Assembly: GCA_035495815.1 (NCBI GenBank)
Contig: DATJFH010000303.1
Coordinates: 1 to 28,988 of the forward strand
Length of the DNA: 28,988 nucleotides
Direction of reading: 5' to 3'
Source of the DNA: DATJFH01 sp035495815
GTDB taxonomy: Bacteria > Acidobacteriota > Terriglobia > Bryobacterales > Bryobacteraceae
Both the position numbers and the translations under genes were made by a program. Of this stretch, positions 1 through 7,971 are shown one piece after another. The notes under the pieces are model-generated. The model was not told where the DNA came from. It made no database searches and saw only the letters and a list, made by a program, of their open reading frames with translations. Within the stretch, counting starts at the first letter, position 1, and each line of letters opens with the position of its first letter.

Positions 1-218
1 CTCACCGTGTGGCCTGAGACCTCCATGGCGAGCGCGTCAAGCTCTCCAGGGGTTTTGTTCGGGAGGATCAGCGGCAAGTCCGCGGCCTCTGTCGGGAAGA
101 GGCCCATAGGTACGGTATCCGGTCTCGCGTGGCGCTCGAAGCGGCCAGCGATCGGTTCCCATACCAGAATGTCAAATAGGGGCGGATCGGCGGCCTGGAC
201 TTGCTGAAGGGTTCTCAC
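1..218 (-). CDS. Partial hypothetical ORF, runs off the left edge
   Basis: A frame opens at a GTG (216-218) and stays open to the window edge, giving about 72 residues. It begins VRTLQQVQAADPPLFDIL and continues with mixed hydrophobic and charged residues that read like real protein (for example DILVWEPIAGRF). The GTG overlaps the TGA of the upstream frame as GTGA, a typical translational-coupling arrangement. The same frame stays open slightly upstream of the GTG, so an upstream frameshift is also possible. I do not recognise the family and no function is assigned. It could be a small gene of a mobile element, given the tRNA-end-like sequence nearby. Confidence 0.35.
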   Translation of the reverse strand, partial: MRTLQQVQAADPPLFDILVWEPIAGRFERHARPDTVPMGLFPTEAADLPLILPNKTPGELDALAMEVSGHTV

Positions 219-584
219 CGAGGCAGCTTCCTCGACGGGATGTCGCCGGCGATCTGCTTCGCGGAGCGCTGTTCTGCCCAGGCGGCGACCGTCGCCCAGT
301 CAACGCTCCATCGCTGCTGCGTGCCCTTCAGGCGCACTACCAGGAAGCCTGAGTGGATCTCGGGACGACGAGACGGCCTCGATGGTCGCCGCGCGTCGCC
401 CGCCGCGCGCCGCCCACACTGTGATGAGTCCGCCGGCGCCGATTGCAGCTGCTCCTTCGCTGATACCAGAGGCCTGCTGTGTGCGCTGTCTCTAGGCCTT
501 GGGGAGACCTTCCCCGACGATGACGCCCACGAAACTGCCCTCCGCTGTCTTGCACGCGACAAATTTGGGTGGCCGTACGGACAT
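215..584 (-). pseudogene. Possible broken small gene (in-frame stop plus frameshift)
   Basis: An ATG at 584 opens a protein-like frame (MSVRPPKFVACKTAEGSFVG...) that meets TAG at 492-494 after 30 codons. The same frame then continues protein-like (...AAAIGAGGLITVWAARGG...) to about 370. From there a different frame carries the convincing sequence (HSGFLVVRLKG, WSVDWATVAAWAEQRS) to a TGA at 215. One stop and one frameshift would join these into a single protein of about 120 residues. This is read from composition and flow between frames only, with no family recognised. Alternatives are a short 30-aa gene followed by unrelated ORFs, or sequence errors. The continuous 134-codon frame 215-619 has an arginine/serine-rich N-terminal half that looks like shadow translation. 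Confidence 0.3.
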
Positions 585-730
585 CTTAGCGACCCGAATT
601 CTTGGATTGCGCTGACCATTTTTTTACGAGTCCAGGGCCGAGGTAAGCAATAGAACCGCCGAACATGCCGTTTCCGCCAATTGGGCCCAATTTGTAATCA
701 GCAACTTACTGATACTACAAGCACTTAGAT

Positions 731-756
731 GGTTCGACTCCCACTAGCTTCCGCCA
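731..756 (+). other. Degenerate tRNA/tmRNA 3'-end-like sequence (possible att scar)
   Basis: The sequence contains GGTTCGACTCCCAC, then TAGCTTCC, G and a terminal CCA. This is the order T-arm, acceptor 3' strand, discriminator, CCA found at the 3' end of tRNA and tmRNA genes. No matching 5' acceptor strand, D-arm or anticodon arm is visible upstream, and the T-stem pairs poorly, so it is not a functional gene. Such 3'-end copies are usually left by site-specific integrases. Chance similarity cannot be excluded. Confidence 0.3.
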
Positions 757-792
757 AGTTTACGACCCTGGCCAGGGAAAGGCGGCGGCGTT

Positions 793-3246
793 TCACGGTT
801 CGCGGGTGTAAGTCTGGAAGGGCGCCCAGTAATACGGCCTTCCATACTCGCCCCGGATGAGCGACAATTTCGCGGAACGCAGCGCTTCGGCCGGCCGCCG
901 TCCCGCTCCGATCTGCTCGTACAGGCGGTCCATCAGCAGAGAAGTGGACTGATCCGCGACATCCCACAGGCCGGCGATGACCGAATGCGCGCCCACCTGC
1001 AGGAAGGCCCACGCGAATCCGACCAGTCCCTCGCCGGCATAGGTCCTGGCGCCCGAACTGCGGCAGGCGGATATGGTGACCAGGTCCGCCTTCAGCGGCA
1101 CGTTCAAGACGTCGCGGGCGTAGAGCTTGAAGCCTTCCGCGCCGGGGGAAAGGATGACCGCCGAATCGAGAGGGCTCTGCGGGTTGGCTTCGGCATGGGC
1201 CGCGATGTGGATGATGGGGAAGCGGCCGGGCCGGGCTTCGGCATATGCGCCGGGTTGCGCGGCCGCCCCCGCCAGCACCTTGGTGGCAGGGTTGGGGAAG
1301 CGCGCGGCCACACCGGCGATCTCGGCCGCGGCGGAGGAGAGCCTGGGATAGCCGGGCTCCGCAACAGGATCGCCGATCACCAGCGCCGAGGGCGGGAGCA
1401 CGGAGCGGGCGGAGCCGTTTTCCAGAAAGACGCTGAAGGACGGGGCGATCGCGGCGGTCACGTCCTCAATCCAATAATGCGGCCGGCCTTCAAAGACGGG
1501 GAGAGTTTCAAAATTGAGCTGATGGAGCGGCCCGTCCGGGAGCAGGGTGACTCGCGATCCCGCCGGAATCAGGGACTGCGCCGGCCCGATCAGCGTGGCG
1601 GAAAGCCAGCGCCCCGCCTCGCTTTCCCGCAGCGGGTCGCGCAGTGATTTCTCGATCCATTCGCGATACTGCCCGACATATTTCGCGATCTCGCTTCCCG
1701 GAGGCAGAACGAAGTGACGGATCTCGCGCGGCGTCACGACCCACAGGAAAGACCGGCGGGGAGCGATCCAATACGACAGCCACACGCTGTTCGACCGCCG
1801 GGCGACGTCCCGGAACTCCCGTCCGGGGCCGGCTCCGGCCGTGTCCAACTTCAAGGACAGGCGCTCGGCCAGGATGCGCGCGCGGCTTGAATCGGCCACT
1901 TCGAGGGCTCTGGCGGGAGCGTTCTGTTCCATCAGGGCATCGACGTAATCCTGATAGAAGCGGATCAAGCTCGCGAGAAAGGTGATTTTGAGATCGCTCC
2001 GGTTGAGGTCCGAGCGGCTCTGCTCGATGATCCGGATCGCCTGCTCGAAGTTCGAATTGGCCTTTTGCGTATCTCCGGACGCGAGGAAGAGACTGCCCAG
2101 TCGGGCGTAAGAGGCCCACACGGCCGGCGGGCTGCCGGGGTCCGATGCGATCACCTTCTGGTAGATCCGCTGCGCTTCATCCACGCGGCCCCTGCCCTTG
2201 GCGATGGCGGCGGCATTCAACTCCAGGAAAGCGCGGGACCGCGAATCCGGCTTTGAATGCAGAGCCTCGTTGTTGATACGCTCGGCCTCGGCCCAGTCGC
2301 GCACTGCGAGCAGCGCCGAGGTAAGATTTCCGGCCCAGCGGGCGGTCTCGGCCGGTACGCCAAACTGCCGGGAGGCCGCCAGAGCGCGGCGATAGTAGGG
2401 AATGGCGTTGGCCGCCTGGTCCTGCAGCATGTAGAGGCTTCCGGTCTCTCCCAGGACCTCGGCCAGCCGCGCGCTCGGTTTTACGAGCCGCAGCGCCTCC
2501 TGCCGGTAATCCATGGCTTTGTCGAATTCGCCCAGGTGCGAGTAGCACATCCCCAGGTTGTTGTCGGCTCCGACGATGAAGTGGTCGGCTTCGAGCGCCC
2601 TCCAGATTCGCAGCGCCTCGTGGAAAAAAGGCAGGGCTTCGTCCCATTGCCAGCGCCGCGTCCGAATCATCCCGAGCCCGTTGGCGGCGGCCGCCTGGCG
2701 GAACGAATCGCCGGCGCGCAGGGCCTCCTGTCGAGCCCGGCGATAGGCGCGCTCGGCGTCCTCCATGCGATTCTGCCGGCCAAGCAACTGGCCCCGGAGA
2801 AGGTCGGTTTCAGACCGCAGGTCCGCCACGTCTTCTCCAGCCGGGAGATCGGCAGCCTCAGCGAGCAGAGTGGAGGCTTTTTCAAACTCCGACTGGCGAA
2901 GGTAGAGCCTGGCGCGAAGCGTCCGGCGCCGGATCCCGAAGCGCGGATTTTCGGCGCCGGCGCCGGCATCCAGCAGCTCGAGCGCCCGGGCGCTTTGTCC
3001 CTGCTCGAGCAGGATCTCCGCCTCGAGCAGGCGGAACTCCCGGAACCACTCCGCGTCCGGCCGGTCCTTCCATGCCAGGGCCGCTCCACGCGCTTCCGCC
3101 AGGGCTTCCGGAAAGGCTCCGCGGCGGAAGTCGGCCAGCGCGCGGCGGCGGCGCTCTTCGGGAGGTAATGCCGCGGGCTTCGAAGGCGTAAACCAGACCA
3201 GCGCGCCGCACAATAGAAGCAGGCCGAGGAGAGCCGGCCGCCACAT
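793..3246 (-). CDS. TPR-CHAT domain protein, putative caspase-like protease
   Basis: 817 residues from the ATG at 3246, which overlaps the upstream TAA as TAATG; the frame extends upstream but only as shadow of the neighbouring gene. Residues 3-19 are a hydrophobic signal peptide or anchor, so the protein is probably exported or tethered on the periplasmic face. Residues about 30-460 are helical tetratricopeptide-type repeats (for example A-x-x-x-L-G-M, YRRALAASRQFG). The C-terminal ~300 residues are a CHAT domain: LPDGPLHQLNFETLPV, then IHIAAHAEANP with catalytic His about 684, then TISACRSSGA with catalytic Cys about 728, then GLWDVAD. Both dyad residues are intact. CHAT proteins are caspase-related cysteine peptidases. 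It is the last gene of a sigma/anti-sigma operon, which suggests it acts in that signalling circuit; its substrate is unknown. Confidence 0.93.
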   Translation of the reverse strand: MWRPALLGLLLLCGALVWFTPSKPAALPPEERRRRALADFRRGAFPEALAEARGAALAWKDRPDAEWFREFRLLEAEILLEQGQSARALELLDAGAGAENPRFGIRRRTLRARLYLRQSEFEKASTLLAEAADLPAGEDVADLRSETDLLRGQLLGRQNRMEDAERAYRRARQEALRAGDSFRQAAAANGLGMIRTRRWQWDEALPFFHEALRIWRALEADHFIVGADNNLGMCYSHLGEFDKAMDYRQEALRLVKPSARLAEVLGETGSLYMLQDQAANAIPYYRRALAASRQFGVPAETARWAGNLTSALLAVRDWAEAERINNEALHSKPDSRSRAFLELNAAAIAKGRGRVDEAQRIYQKVIASDPGSPPAVWASYARLGSLFLASGDTQKANSNFEQAIRIIEQSRSDLNRSDLKITFLASLIRFYQDYVDALMEQNAPARALEVADSSRARILAERLSLKLDTAGAGPGREFRDVARRSNSVWLSYWIAPRRSFLWVVTPREIRHFVLPPGSEIAKYVGQYREWIEKSLRDPLRESEAGRWLSATLIGPAQSLIPAGSRVTLLPDGPLHQLNFETLPVFEGRPHYWIEDVTAAIAPSFSVFLENGSARSVLPPSALVIGDPVAEPGYPRLSSAAAEIAGVAARFPNPATKVLAGAAAQPGAYAEARPGRFPIIHIAAHAEANPQSPLDSAVILSPGAEGFKLYARDVLNVPLKADLVTISACRSSGARTYAGEGLVGFAWAFLQVGAHSVIAGLWDVADQSTSLLMDRLYEQIGAGRRPAEALRSAKLSLIRGEYGRPYYWAPFQTYTREP

Positions 3247-4058
3247 TACTCCCAGCTTCCGTTTGGATCCACCTCGGCCAGCGCGGTGTCGGCCTCGACA
3301 TCGGAACCCATGCGGAGTCGCACGAGCGTCAGCCGGCGATTGTACTCGTTGATCAGCATTTCTCCGAAGTAGATACTGCCGAACCCGTCCAATTGGAGAA
3401 CGTTCCCCGGGATCTTCCGGTCGCCCCAGGTGATTCCACTGACGATCGAGCACGACACGTATCCCGATATCCGGGGAATGCTGCTTCCAAACGAGGGAGG
3501 GCTGCTTCGCTTGCGCCTGAACCGGCCGACATAGGAATCAAAGAATTTCCGGTTGGTTCTGAATTCACGGTCAAGGCTCTCCAAGGTCGCCAGGGTCTGG
3601 AAAGTGTTCAGATCCACATCCAAAGTTACCGGGAGCGTATTGAACGTCATCTTCTTCTTGTAGAAGACGACTTCGGTGGGAGCGATGGACGGCTGGCCGC
3701 GGACGGGGTGGTCGGAGACCACGGTCACACTGAGCAGGTCGGTCTCGAAGACGATGGGCTTGTTGCGAGCGCGAAAATTCTTGATTCTGGCGGTCACCGT
3801 GGTGACGGCCGAGCCCTTGGCGTTGACGGCGCCGGAGCTGTCCGCCAGACAGTCTCCCCAGGAGAAGATGTCTTCGAAGGTGGAGCCGGCGGCGGTCGAA
3901 TGCGACGCTCCGCCGACGACGGTGAGCGAGCTTGCCGCCGGGCTCGCGATGGATTTGGAAACGCGCTTCTCACCGACACGATAGACCTGCCCGCCGAGTG
4001 GAATCGCGTTACCGCGGTAAATGAACCTGCGATCTGCAGGTCTCTCGGAAGTCGGCAT
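3246..4058 (-). CDS. Hypothetical protein between anti-sigma factor and CHAT gene
   Basis: 270 residues from the ATG at 4058, chosen because GAGGA lies 8 bases upstream; a GTG at 4073, directly abutting the anti-sigma stop, would add five residues but has no better ribosome site. No signal peptide or membrane segment is seen. The N-terminus has FIYRGNAIPLGGQVYRVGEK. The middle is beta-rich (VVFYKKKMTFNTLPVTLDVDL), and the C-terminus has GSIYFGEMLINEYNRRLTLVRL and an acidic tail. It ends in TAA overlapping the CHAT start, so the two are probably translationally coupled. I recognise no family. Position suggests a partner or substrate of the CHAT protein or a target of the sigma circuit; that is inference from neighbourhood only. 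Confidence 0.8.
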   Translation of the reverse strand: MPTSERPADRRFIYRGNAIPLGGQVYRVGEKRVSKSIASPAASSLTVVGGASHSTAAGSTFEDIFSWGDCLADSSGAVNAKGSAVTTVTARIKNFRARNKPIVFETDLLSVTVVSDHPVRGQPSIAPTEVVFYKKKMTFNTLPVTLDVDLNTFQTLATLESLDREFRTNRKFFDSYVGRFRRKRSSPPSFGSSIPRISGYVSCSIVSGITWGDRKIPGNVLQLDGFGSIYFGEMLINEYNRRLTLVRLRMGSDVEADTALAEVDPNGSWE

Positions 4059-4073
4059 GGATCGGTTCCTCAC

Positions 4074-4733
4074 TCAATCGATTCTAAAACGACAGGCCGA
4101 GTCCACGGTAACGGCGCCGCTCCGGGGATCCGGCCGCGAGCGGATCGTGAGCAGGTAGCGGCCCGGCGCGAGGGGAGAGGCGGGCAGCAGCAGCTTGAGC
4201 GAATCGCCGGGGGCGGGAGCGGCGGCGGCGCCCGCCATCAGCGGGGTTGGCGAGCCGGGGCCGCGAATCTGCCATTGCAGCTCGCCATGGGCCGCGGGGA
4301 TATCCAACTCCAGCAGCAGGAAGGCGCCGAGCGCTCGCGCGGCGATGGACGCCTCCTCTCCGCGGGTTTCGGGACGCAACAGGATCGAAGCCAGCGCCTG
4401 CGGCTTCGGCTGTCCGCGCCGCGCGCCTGCCTGGTAGGCGGTAGCGGAACTCAGGACAACCAGGGCGGGCAAACACAAAGCGGCGAAGGCCGGGCGCGGC
4501 CATGACAGGCGAAATCGATCCAGCCAGCCCGGCTTGTCAGCCTGGAAAACGCGCGGCTGCCCGGCCAGGACGGTCCGTGCGCCGGCGGAGAATTGAGAGA
4601 AATCCCGCAGGTGGCCGGCGCATTCGGCGCAGTCGAAATAGTGCTCCTCAAACAGGTCCCGGTCGGCTTCGGAGAGCTCGCCGAGCACATATCTTTCGAG
4701 CGTGTAGGTGGTGGCGGCTATATCGTGTTCCAC
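4074..4733 (-). CDS. Membrane anti-sigma factor with zinc-finger N-terminus
   Basis: 219 residues starting at a GTG with GGAG eight bases upstream, 13 bases after the sigma factor stop. The N-terminal domain has the H-x3-C-x2-C zinc-binding anti-sigma signature (His31, Cys35, Cys38) in a helical region (ERYVLGELSEADRDLFEEH). One transmembrane helix lies at about residues 82-100. The remaining ~120 residues lie outside the cytoplasm in the usual topology and look beta-rich (FLLLELDIPAAHGELQWQIR, GRYLLTIRSRPDP). Family knowledge: the cytoplasmic domain holds the partner ECF sigma factor inactive until a signal or proteolysis releases it. The adjacent sigma gene is the obvious partner. The downstream CHAT protease is a candidate for acting on it. 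Confidence 0.88.
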   Translation of the reverse strand: MEHDIAATTYTLERYVLGELSEADRDLFEEHYFDCAECAGHLRDFSQFSAGARTVLAGQPRVFQADKPGWLDRFRLSWPRPAFAALCLPALVVLSSATAYQAGARRGQPKPQALASILLRPETRGEEASIAARALGAFLLLELDIPAAHGELQWQIRGPGSPTPLMAGAAAAPAPGDSLKLLLPASPLAPGRYLLTIRSRPDPRSGAVTVDSACRFRID

Positions 4734-4746
4734 AGGTTCGTCTCCG

Positions 4747-5472
4747 TCAGTAAGTTGCCGTAAGAGCTTTCGGCCGCATGATCAGCTGGCGAAAGCGGCT
4801 TCGGGCGCGGTGAAGCAGGACGCGGAGATAGCCTCTATCGACGCCCAGCTCCCGGCACACTTCGTCCTTGTCCCGCTCTTCGAGCAGAACAGCTCTCAAG
4901 ATGCTGCGGTCCTTGGAGGAGAGTTCTCCAATCAGGGCCCGGACTCTCTGCTGGGTCTCGCGGGAAAGCAGCTGGCCTTCCAGGTCCACCGTGGAGTCCC
5001 TCCGTTCAGGCATATGCTCGTCGAACTGAGCTGCCCGGCGCTTCTGGCGGTAGTGCTCGAGGACCAGATTGTTGCAGACCGAGTTCACGAAGGCGCCAAA
5101 CCGCTCCGGATGCCTCACCCCGGCTCCCTGGCGAAGCGCGCGCAGGACGCGCAGGAACACTTCCTGCCGGAGTTCTTCCACCTCCCCGGCGGACCTCAGG
5201 CGGAAGCGCAGCTTGACGAAGAGCAGGGTCTCGAAATAGCCGACGAAATGCTGTTCGGTGGCGGCGTCTCCGTCGGTGAGTCGGCGGATGTAGCCGGCGT
5301 CGAAGGAGAAAAACTCGACGGGCCAGTTCTTCTCACGACCGGAGTTGAAATCGACAGGACGGCTCTTCCGCCTTTCCCCGCGGCCGAATATCGCAGGCGG
5401 CCGTAATCGGGGCGCGCCGGGCGAGTGGTTCGAAGCTCCTGGTCTGGGTGCGGGATGAGGGGGAAGCGACAT
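4747..5472 (-). CDS. ECF-family RNA polymerase sigma factor
   Basis: 241 residues. Sigma region 2 spans about 74-147, including ELRQEVFLRVLRAL and the helix FGAFVNSVCNNLVLEHYRQKRR. Sigma region 4 spans about 173-228, with LSSKDRSILRAVLLEERDKDEVCRELGVDRGYLRVLLHRARSRF as a helix-turn-helix; the run is split here only for description. The first ~55 residues are a proline/arginine-rich extension not typical of ECF factors, but no later ATG or GTG precedes region 2, so the ATG at 5472 is kept (AAGGA about ten bases upstream). It is the first gene of the operon with its anti-sigma factor. ECF operons are often autoregulated; I could not identify a convincing promoter in the ~210 bases upstream. Confidence 0.92.
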   Translation of the reverse strand: MSLPPHPAPRPGASNHSPGAPRLRPPAIFGRGERRKSRPVDFNSGREKNWPVEFFSFDAGYIRRLTDGDAATEQHFVGYFETLLFVKLRFRLRSAGEVEELRQEVFLRVLRALRQGAGVRHPERFGAFVNSVCNNLVLEHYRQKRRAAQFDEHMPERRDSTVDLEGQLLSRETQQRVRALIGELSSKDRSILRAVLLEERDKDEVCRELGVDRGYLRVLLHRARSRFRQLIMRPKALTATY

Positions 5473-5681
5473 GGACTGCGTGTCCTTTCGTAAGGCGGGC
5501 GAATGCCCGGGACCCGGAGCGGCTCAGCGGGCTATCCGGCCTCGACGGGTATCCTCACAGCGTATAGTGCTGCGGCGGCCGGATTCGTTTCACGAACGGC
5601 GGGTCAGGCCACGGACCGCTTTAGGCATCGACAAGCCCGGACGCGTGGCGAGCGCCGGAGAAGGCTGGCTCGCGGCGGCCT

Positions 5682-6641
5682 TCAGGCGGCGGGGACGTAC
5701 TGCTTCAGATAGGTGTGAGCGGCGCGGAATCCGTTCTTGAAGCTCTCGGTGAAATCCGTGCCGTCGTAGTTGGGGTAAAAGAACTGGTCCTCGTTCTCGA
5801 TATTCATTCCGCCGTTGTAACCGGTGTCGGCCAGGGCCGTGAAGAACGCTTTCCAGTCCAGGCCGCCGCTGCCGGGGATGCGGAAGCGCCACCAGCGCGT
5901 GCCGTCCAGCGCCTGCACGCCGACGCGGCGCAGCACGGGCCACAGAATCTCGGTGTCCTTGAGGTGAAGGTTGAAGATTTTGCCCGCGAATTCGCGCACA
6001 CACTCCGCCGGATCGATCATCTGCCAGACCAGGTGGGAGGGATCGAGCTGCAAGCCGACGTAGGGTGAATCGCCAAAAGCCTTGAACAGCGCGCTGAAGC
6101 CCACCGGACTGGTGGCGATGTTACCGGGATTCACGTGGGGCTCCCAAAGGATGCGCAGCTTGTATTTTTCACAAACCGGAAAATACTTCTCTTCATACAG
6201 CCGCACGATCTCCGGAATTTGCGCGGCGAACGGCTTGCCGGGAATGGCGCCGGAGGACCCTCCGATGTAGGGCACGCCCAGCTTCCCGGCCAACTCGAGG
6301 ATTTTCACGTAGCGGGCGGTGAAGCGGGCTCGCGCCGCCGGGTCGGGCTCCAGATGATTCCCGGGGGATCCCAAGGCGGCCAGCATCAAACCGGACCGCT
6401 GCAGCTCACTCTTGAAAGCGGCGATCTGCTCGTCGGTGAACGTTTCCGAGAGCCCTCCGCGGTCGACCGAGATCTGGACACAGGTAAAGCCTTCCTTGCG
6501 CGCGAACTCGAGGTTGGCCGGCGAGTACCGGCAATAGATTCCCAGCTTAGGGCGCCAGGGCGTCCGCTGCGTTCTCTGCGCCTGAGCCGCGGCCAGGGCG
6601 CTTCCGAAACCACCGATGAGCTGCCGTCTGTTGACTTGCAT
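5682..6641 (-). CDS. Tat-exported sugar phosphate isomerase/epimerase-like TIM barrel protein
   Basis: 319 residues from the ATG at 6641 (AGAGGA just upstream). The frame runs 13 codons further up, but the chosen start puts a twin-arginine signal at the N-terminus (NRRQLIGGFGSALAAA). The rest fits the AP-endonuclease-2/xylose-isomerase-like barrel: LGIYCRYSPANLEFARKEGF at the first strand, and probable metal ligands Glu167 in WEPH, Asp200 and His203 in LDPSH, His226 in NLHLKD, and Glu282/Glu284 in NIENE. These families isomerise or epimerise sugars, often with Gfo/Idh/MocA dehydrogenases, and such a gene lies divergently 62 bases away. The substrate cannot be told. Confidence 0.88.
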   Translation of the reverse strand: MQVNRRQLIGGFGSALAAAQAQRTQRTPWRPKLGIYCRYSPANLEFARKEGFTCVQISVDRGGLSETFTDEQIAAFKSELQRSGLMLAALGSPGNHLEPDPAARARFTARYVKILELAGKLGVPYIGGSSGAIPGKPFAAQIPEIVRLYEEKYFPVCEKYKLRILWEPHVNPGNIATSPVGFSALFKAFGDSPYVGLQLDPSHLVWQMIDPAECVREFAGKIFNLHLKDTEILWPVLRRVGVQALDGTRWWRFRIPGSGGLDWKAFFTALADTGYNGGMNIENEDQFFYPNYDGTDFTESFKNGFRAAHTYLKQYVPAA

Positions 6642-6691
6642 GGTCCTCTCAAGATACCGGACGCGGGCTTCGATCACCACTGCGGGTATGA

Positions 6692-6697
6692 GATACT
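6692..6697 (+). promoter_or_regulatory. Possible -10 box before the oxidoreductase, leaderless start
   Basis: GATACT (four of six bases of a sigma-70 -10 box) lies seven bases before the ATG at 6704, with TTCGAT 17 bases upstream as a weak -35. If used, transcription would begin at or next to the start codon, which fits the absence of a ribosome-binding site. This is a weak pattern match in a 62-base divergent gap. Confidence 0.25.
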
Positions 6698-6703
6698 CGC
6701 CAC

Positions 6704-7969
6704 ATGAATCGCCGCGTCTTTTTTCAGTCCGCGCTCTCGGCGGTCCCGCTGCTTTCGGCGCAGCCGGGGCGGAAGTACAAGACGGCTCTCATCGGCTCCG
6801 GATGGTGGGGCATGAACATCCTGCGCGAGGCGCTGGCCTCCGGGGAGTGTTCCGCCGCCGCCCTGGCCGATCCCGACCCGAATCAGATGGACCACGCCGC
6901 CGCCGAGATCGCGAAGCTGTCCGCGGACCAGCCGCGCCGCTACAAGGATTATCGCGAGATGCTGCGCAAGGAGCGGCCCGACATCGCCATCGTGGCCACG
7001 CCGGACCACTGGCATGCGCTCCCTACCATCGACGCGGTGAAAGCCGGGGCCCATGTCTACGTCGAAAAGCCCATCAGCCACACCATCGACGAAGGGAAGG
7101 CGATGGTCAAGGCGGCGCGCGAAGGGGATCGCGTCGTGCAGGTGGGGCTGCACCGCCGCGTCTCTCCTCATCCGATTACCGGGATGGCGTTTCTCAAGTC
7201 GGGGAAGGTCGGCAAAATCGGAATGGTGCGCACGTTCGCGCACGCCACCGGCGGCCCGGGCGTCAAGACTCCCGACGGGGATCCGCCCCCGGGAATGGAT
7301 TGGGACCTGTGGCTGGGGCCCGCGCCGCGGCGTCCGTTCAACAAGGCCATCCACCCCAAGGGGTTCCGGCACTTTCTGGACTTCGCGAATGGAACTCTCG
7401 GCGATTGGGGAGTCCACTGGATGGACCAGCTCCTGTGGTGGACCGAAGAGACGCATCCGAGGAAAGTATTCTCGACCGGGGGCCGCTTCATCCGCCAGGA
7501 CTCGACCGACGCGCCCGACACCCAGATCGTCACCTACGAGTTCGAGACCTTCAGCGCCACCTGGGAGCAGCGGCATTACGCCGGAAACAACGCCGAGCAG
7601 CACCTGATCGGCGCCTATTTCTACGGTACGGAAGGCACGTTCCACATGGGCTGGCGGGATGGCTGGACTTTTTATCCGGTCAAGAAGGGCGCCAAGGTCA
7701 TTCACGTGGAGCCGCAGCTCAACGATCCGGACGGCCAGAATATCCGGGAACTCTGGGCCGATTTCCTGGAGGCCATCAAGACCAGGCGGCGCGCGGTTCG
7801 CGACATTGAAATCGGATACAGGGCCACGGCCGCGGCGCTGCTGGGCATGGTGAGCCTGCGCGCCGGACGCAGCGTCTCCTGGGACGGGACGCATTGCACC
7901 GGCGATCCGGCGGCTGAAGAGCTCCTGCGCAGGGCCTACCGCAAGCCGTGGGAGTATCCGCAGGCCTGA
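6704..7969 (+). CDS. Gfo/Idh/MocA-family oxidoreductase, Tat signal
   Basis: 421 residues. The N-terminus NRRVFFQSALSAVPLLSA is a twin-arginine-type signal. A Rossmann nucleotide-binding motif follows (ALIGSGWWGMNILREAL, about 28-44), then IVATPDHWHALPTIDA and the family signature EKP at 121-123 (HVYVEKPISHT). The catalytic-domain motif GDWGVHWMD is at about 233-241 with the probable catalytic His238. The family uses NAD(P), often tightly bound, to oxidise or reduce sugars and inositols; some members act as exported glycosidase-like enzymes. It is transcribed divergently from the isomerase-like gene, suggesting shared regulation and a joint role in sugar processing. No Shine-Dalgarno is evident before the ATG. 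It ends two bases before the convergent transporter gene stop. Confidence 0.93.
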   Translation: MNRRVFFQSALSAVPLLSAQPGRKYKTALIGSGWWGMNILREALASGECSAAALADPDPNQMDHAAAEIAKLSADQPRRYKDYREMLRKERPDIAIVATPDHWHALPTIDAVKAGAHVYVEKPISHTIDEGKAMVKAAREGDRVVQVGLHRRVSPHPITGMAFLKSGKVGKIGMVRTFAHATGGPGVKTPDGDPPPGMDWDLWLGPAPRRPFNKAIHPKGFRHFLDFANGTLGDWGVHWMDQLLWWTEETHPRKVFSTGGRFIRQDSTDAPDTQIVTYEFETFSATWEQRHYAGNNAEQHLIGAYFYGTEGTFHMGWRDGWTFYPVKKGAKVIHVEPQLNDPDGQNIRELWADFLEAIKTRRRAVRDIEIGYRATAAALLGMVSLRAGRSVSWDGTHCTGDPAAEELLRRAYRKPWEYPQA

Positions 7970-7971
7970 GG

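Noticed and set aside
766..777. CCCTGGCCAGGG palindrome as terminator of the CHAT operon
   Set aside because: It allows only a four-base-pair stem with a four-base loop and has no T-tract; too weak to call.
3247..3453. 69-residue N-terminal extension of the CHAT protein
   Set aside because: It lies in the neighbouring gene's coding sequence, is Arg-rich, and removes the N-terminal signal/anchor from the start; the ATG at 3246 overlapping TAA is better.
5473..5681. Autoregulatory ECF promoter before the sigma gene
   Set aside because: On the minus strand a TGAAACG and a TATACG are present but their spacing does not fit ECF or sigma-70 promoters.
6674..7894. 406-codon minus-strand frame over the oxidoreductase
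   Set aside because: Antisense shadow; the plus strand has complete Gfo/Idh/MocA motifs.
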